Origin: Gammaproteobacteria bacterium
Lineage (GTDB): Bacteria; Pseudomonadota; Gammaproteobacteria; Steroidobacterales; Steroidobacteraceae
Length of the DNA stretch: 64,000 nt
Direction of reading: 5' to 3'
NCBI GenBank assembly: GCA_025355165.1
Contig: JANYAD010000030.1
Location: 23,854 to 87,853, forward strand
Part shown: positions 61,922-64,000 of the stretch, one piece after another
How positions within the stretch are numbered: the stretch's first letter is position 1
Layout: each line of letters starts with the position of its first letter
The notes under the pieces: generated by a model
Seen by the model: only the letters and a program-made list of their open reading frames with translations
What the model was told of the DNA's origin: nothing
The model's database searches: none
Position numbers and translations under genes: made by a program

Positions 61922-63051
61922 TGGCCGAATCCGAATCGGGCGGCGATCGCACCGAAGAACCTTCGCCACGACGCCTGCAGGAAGCGCGCGAGCGCGGCCA
62001 GCTGCCGCGTTCGCGCGAACTGACTAACTTTGCGACCATGATCGGCGGCAGCGCCACGCTAGTGGCCATCGGCGGGACACTTGCCTCGCACTTCTCGCAG
62101 ATGATGCGCCGCTCGCTGTCGATCGATGCGAAGTCGCTGCGTTCCACTGATTCCATGATGGCATCGCTGAGTGATGCCGGCATCAGCGCCGTGAGCGGCC
62201 TGCTGCCTGTGTTCGGTGCGCTGATCGCCATGGTGCTGCTTGCCTCGGTGGCGCTCGGTGGTTGGAATTTCAGCAGCAAAGCGCTGACGCCGGATTTTTC
62301 GCGGCTCAGTCCCTTATCCGGCATCAAGCGACTCGTCGGCCTGCACGGCGTGTCCGAATTGGCCAAGGCGTTGCTCAAGTTCGCAGTGGTGGGCGCCGTT
62401 TGCGCAGGAGTCGTTGGCGCGATCTTCGGCGATGTGCTGGCACTGGCGCGCATGGCGCCTCGCGACGCGATTTCTCGGGGCGCCGGCCTCATGAGCTGGG
62501 CTTTCGTCTGGCTGTGCGCCTCGCTCGCCCTGGTAGCGATCGTGGATGTGCCGTTGCAGATATTCCAATTTAAACGCGCCTTGCGCATGACCCGCCAAGA
62601 GCTGCGCGACGAGGCCAAAGAGTCTGACGGGCGGCCGGAGACCAAACAGCGTATCCGTCAGCTGCAACAGACGCTGGCGCGCCGGCGAATGATGCACAAG
62701 ATTCCCACCGCCGATGTACTCATCGTTAACCCGACGCACTTTGCGGTGGCGCTCAAGTATGATCCGAAAAAAATGCGCGCCCCGATCGTGCTCGCCAAGG
62801 GCGTCGATCTGGTGGCGCAGAATATCCGGCGCATCGCCGAGGAGCATCGCGTCGCGGTGTTCGAGTCGCCCAAGCTGGCGCGCGCCCTATACCGCTCCAC
62901 CGACCTGAACAAGGAGATTCCCAACGGCCTGTATGGCGCGGTAGCTCAAGTACTCTCATACATCTTCCGTGTGCGCACCTTGAATCCAACCATCGCGGCC
63001 CGCGTCGCGCGCCCGACGCCCAGCCTTCCCGATGAGTATGCGGACGTATGA
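61921..63051 (+). CDS. flhB: FlhB, export substrate-specificity switch
   Basis: A 376-aa export-gate protein. The N-terminus DRTEEPSPRRLQEARERGQL is diagnostic; about four membrane helices follow. The cytoplasmic domain contains the autocleavage site NPTHFAVAL (Asn near residue 270) used to switch from hook to filament export on a FliK signal. The linker ELRDEAKESDGRPETKQRIR is normal. Overlaps fliR and flhA. Confidence 0.96.
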   Translation: MAESESGGDRTEEPSPRRLQEARERGQLPRSRELTNFATMIGGSATLVAIGGTLASHFSQMMRRSLSIDAKSLRSTDSMMASLSDAGISAVSGLLPVFGALIAMVLLASVALGGWNFSSKALTPDFSRLSPLSGIKRLVGLHGVSELAKALLKFAVVGAVCAGVVGAIFGDVLALARMAPRDAISRGAGLMSWAFVWLCASLALVAIVDVPLQIFQFKRALRMTRQELRDEAKESDGRPETKQRIRQLQQTLARRRMMHKIPTADVLIVNPTHFAVALKYDPKKMRAPIVLAKGVDLVAQNIRRIAEEHRVAVFESPKLARALYRSTDLNKEIPNGLYGAVAQVLSYIFRVRTLNPTIAARVARPTPSLPDEYADV

Positions 63052-64000
63052 CGGCCCGCGGCGCAGCAGCGACTTTCGGCGAATTCGCGCGCAATGGCTT
63101 AGGCGTGCCGGTGCTGGTGATGGTGGTGCTGGCCATGATGGTACTGCCGTTGCCGGCGTTCCTCTTGGATGTGTTTTTTACATTCAACATTTCGCTCTCG
63201 CTCATGATTTTGCTGGCGGTGATCTATGTGCGCCGCGCGCTGGAGTTCGCGACCTTTCCGACCGTGCTGTTGGGCGCGACGCTGCTGCGCCTCGGCTTGA
63301 ATGTCGCCTCCACCCGGATCGTACTCATCAACGGCCACACGGGCGGCCAGGCTGCGGGACATGTCATCGCCGCCTTCGGCCATTTTGTGGTCGGCGGCAA
63401 CTATGCGGTAGGCATGGTGGTGTTCACGGTGCTGGTGATCATCAATTTTGTCGTCATCACCAAAGGCGCCGGGCGCATCTCGGAAGTCAGTGCGCGCTTC
63501 ACCCTGGACGCGATGCCGGGCAGGCAGATGGCGATTGATGCCGATTTGAATGCCGGTATTATCTCGCAAGCCGACGCCATCCTGCGCCGCCAGGAGGTGC
63601 GCGAAGAAGCGGATTTCTACGGCGCCATGGACGGTGCCAGCAAATTCGTGCGCGGCGATGCCATTGCCGGCATCCTGGTGGTGTTCATCAATCTGTTCGG
63701 CGGCACCATTATCGGCGCGGCTCAGCACGGTATGGCGCTCGCCGATGCCGGCCGTACCTACGCCCTGCTCACGATTGGCGATGGGCTGGTGGCGCAGATT
63801 CCAGCGCTGCTCTTGTCGGTGGCGGTCGCCATCTTGGTGACGCGCGTCTCGCGGCCGCATGACATGAGCCAACAGATCATGTCGCAGGTGCTGGGCCAGC
63901 CGCGGGCGCTGGGTGTGACGGCCGGTATCCTGGCCCTGCTCGGCATCATTCCGGGGATGCCCAATTTGGTTTTTTTGGCGATGGCAGCGCTGTGCGGAGC
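63048..64000 (+). CDS. flhA: FlhA, export-gate protein (3' end outside window)
   Basis: The first 317 codons of the large export-gate subunit; the reading frame is still open at the window end. The ATG at 63048 overlaps the flhB TGA. Helices begin with VPVLVMVVLAMMVLPLPAFL. LRLGLNVASTRIVLINGHTG and GRISEVSARFTLDAMPGRQM followed by AIDADLNAGIISQADA are near-invariant FHIPEP blocks, and FYGAMDGASKFVRGDAIAGI completes the signature. flhF/flhG/fliA are expected further on but are not in view. Confidence 0.96.
   Translation, partial: MTARGAAATFGEFARNGLGVPVLVMVVLAMMVLPLPAFLLDVFFTFNISLSLMILLAVIYVRRALEFATFPTVLLGATLLRLGLNVASTRIVLINGHTGGQAAGHVIAAFGHFVVGGNYAVGMVVFTVLVIINFVVITKGAGRISEVSARFTLDAMPGRQMAIDADLNAGIISQADAILRRQEVREEADFYGAMDGASKFVRGDAIAGILVVFINLFGGTIIGAAQHGMALADAGRTYALLTIGDGLVAQIPALLLSVAVAILVTRVSRPHDMSQQIMSQVLGQPRALGVTAGILALLGIIPGMPNLVFLAMAALCG

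Noticed and set aside
1-64000. tRNA genes, IS elements, integrases, attachment repeats or CRISPR arrays marking the APE block as a mobile island
   Set aside because: None seen. The edges at 39.86 kb and 57.8 kb show no obvious direct repeats or tRNA, so mobility is not supported by this sequence.

Overview
The window (GC-rich, roughly 60% by eye) reads as a gammaproteobacterial chromosome, probably of the Xanthomonadales/Nevskiales-Steroidobacterales side. The evidence is a polar-flagellum hierarchy of the FleQ-FleSR-sigma54-FliA type, an atypical PilZ protein behind fliS/fliT, and a xanthomonadin-like aryl polyene (APE) gene set. That placement is inferred from gene content, not computed. 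I saw no tRNA, rRNA, IS element or CRISPR array, and no gene-free stretch longer than 300 bp.

Layout. 1-4584 (minus): partial uvrA, a PilZ protein, a csrA paralogue of the RsmN/RsmF type, flgN, flgM, flgA. 4818-15036 (plus): flgBCDEFGHIJKL (rod, hook, rings, hook junction). 15033-16909 (minus): slyD and rimO. 17209-22113 (plus): fliC, flaG, fliD (frameshifted), fliS, a fliT-like chaperone gene, an atypical PilZ gene. 22339-31897 (plus): fleQ, fleS, fleR, fliEFGHIJ. 31922-38327: an unrelated block (yaiI, yheU, a lytic transglycosylase, a 32-aa ORF, a secreted propeller protein on minus, a secreted MetX-like hydrolase, a LysE exporter, an S9 peptidase). 38368-39855: fliK, alone. 39862-53485 (minus): a tightly coupled 16-gene APE-type operon. 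53557-57717 (plus): an OmpR-type two-component system and an M13 peptidase. 57869-64000 (plus): fliLMNOPQR, flhB and the start of flhA.

How it works together. Near-consensus sigma54 promoters (TGGCAyn-N4-TTGCw) lie upstream of flgA, flgB, fliD, fleS, fliK and fliL. FliA-type promoters lie upstream of flgM, flgK and fliC. This gives FleQ -> sigma54 -> FleSR -> FliA/FlgM, with c-di-GMP inputs through FleQ and PilZ proteins. The flagellar locus is split twice. The second split holds a complete-looking APE assembly line: AMP ligase, ACP, two ketosynthases, ketoreductase, two dehydratases, membrane-lipid acyltransferases, glycosyltransferase, a LolA-like carrier and an MMPL exporter.

Most unusual points: the APE operon inside the flagellar cluster, ending 6 bp from fliK tail to tail; the one-base frameshift in fliD; three sigma54 promoters so close to their start codons that the mRNAs would be almost leaderless; the RsmN-like CsrA next to flgN/flgM; and a 32-aa ORF with a strong Shine-Dalgarno.
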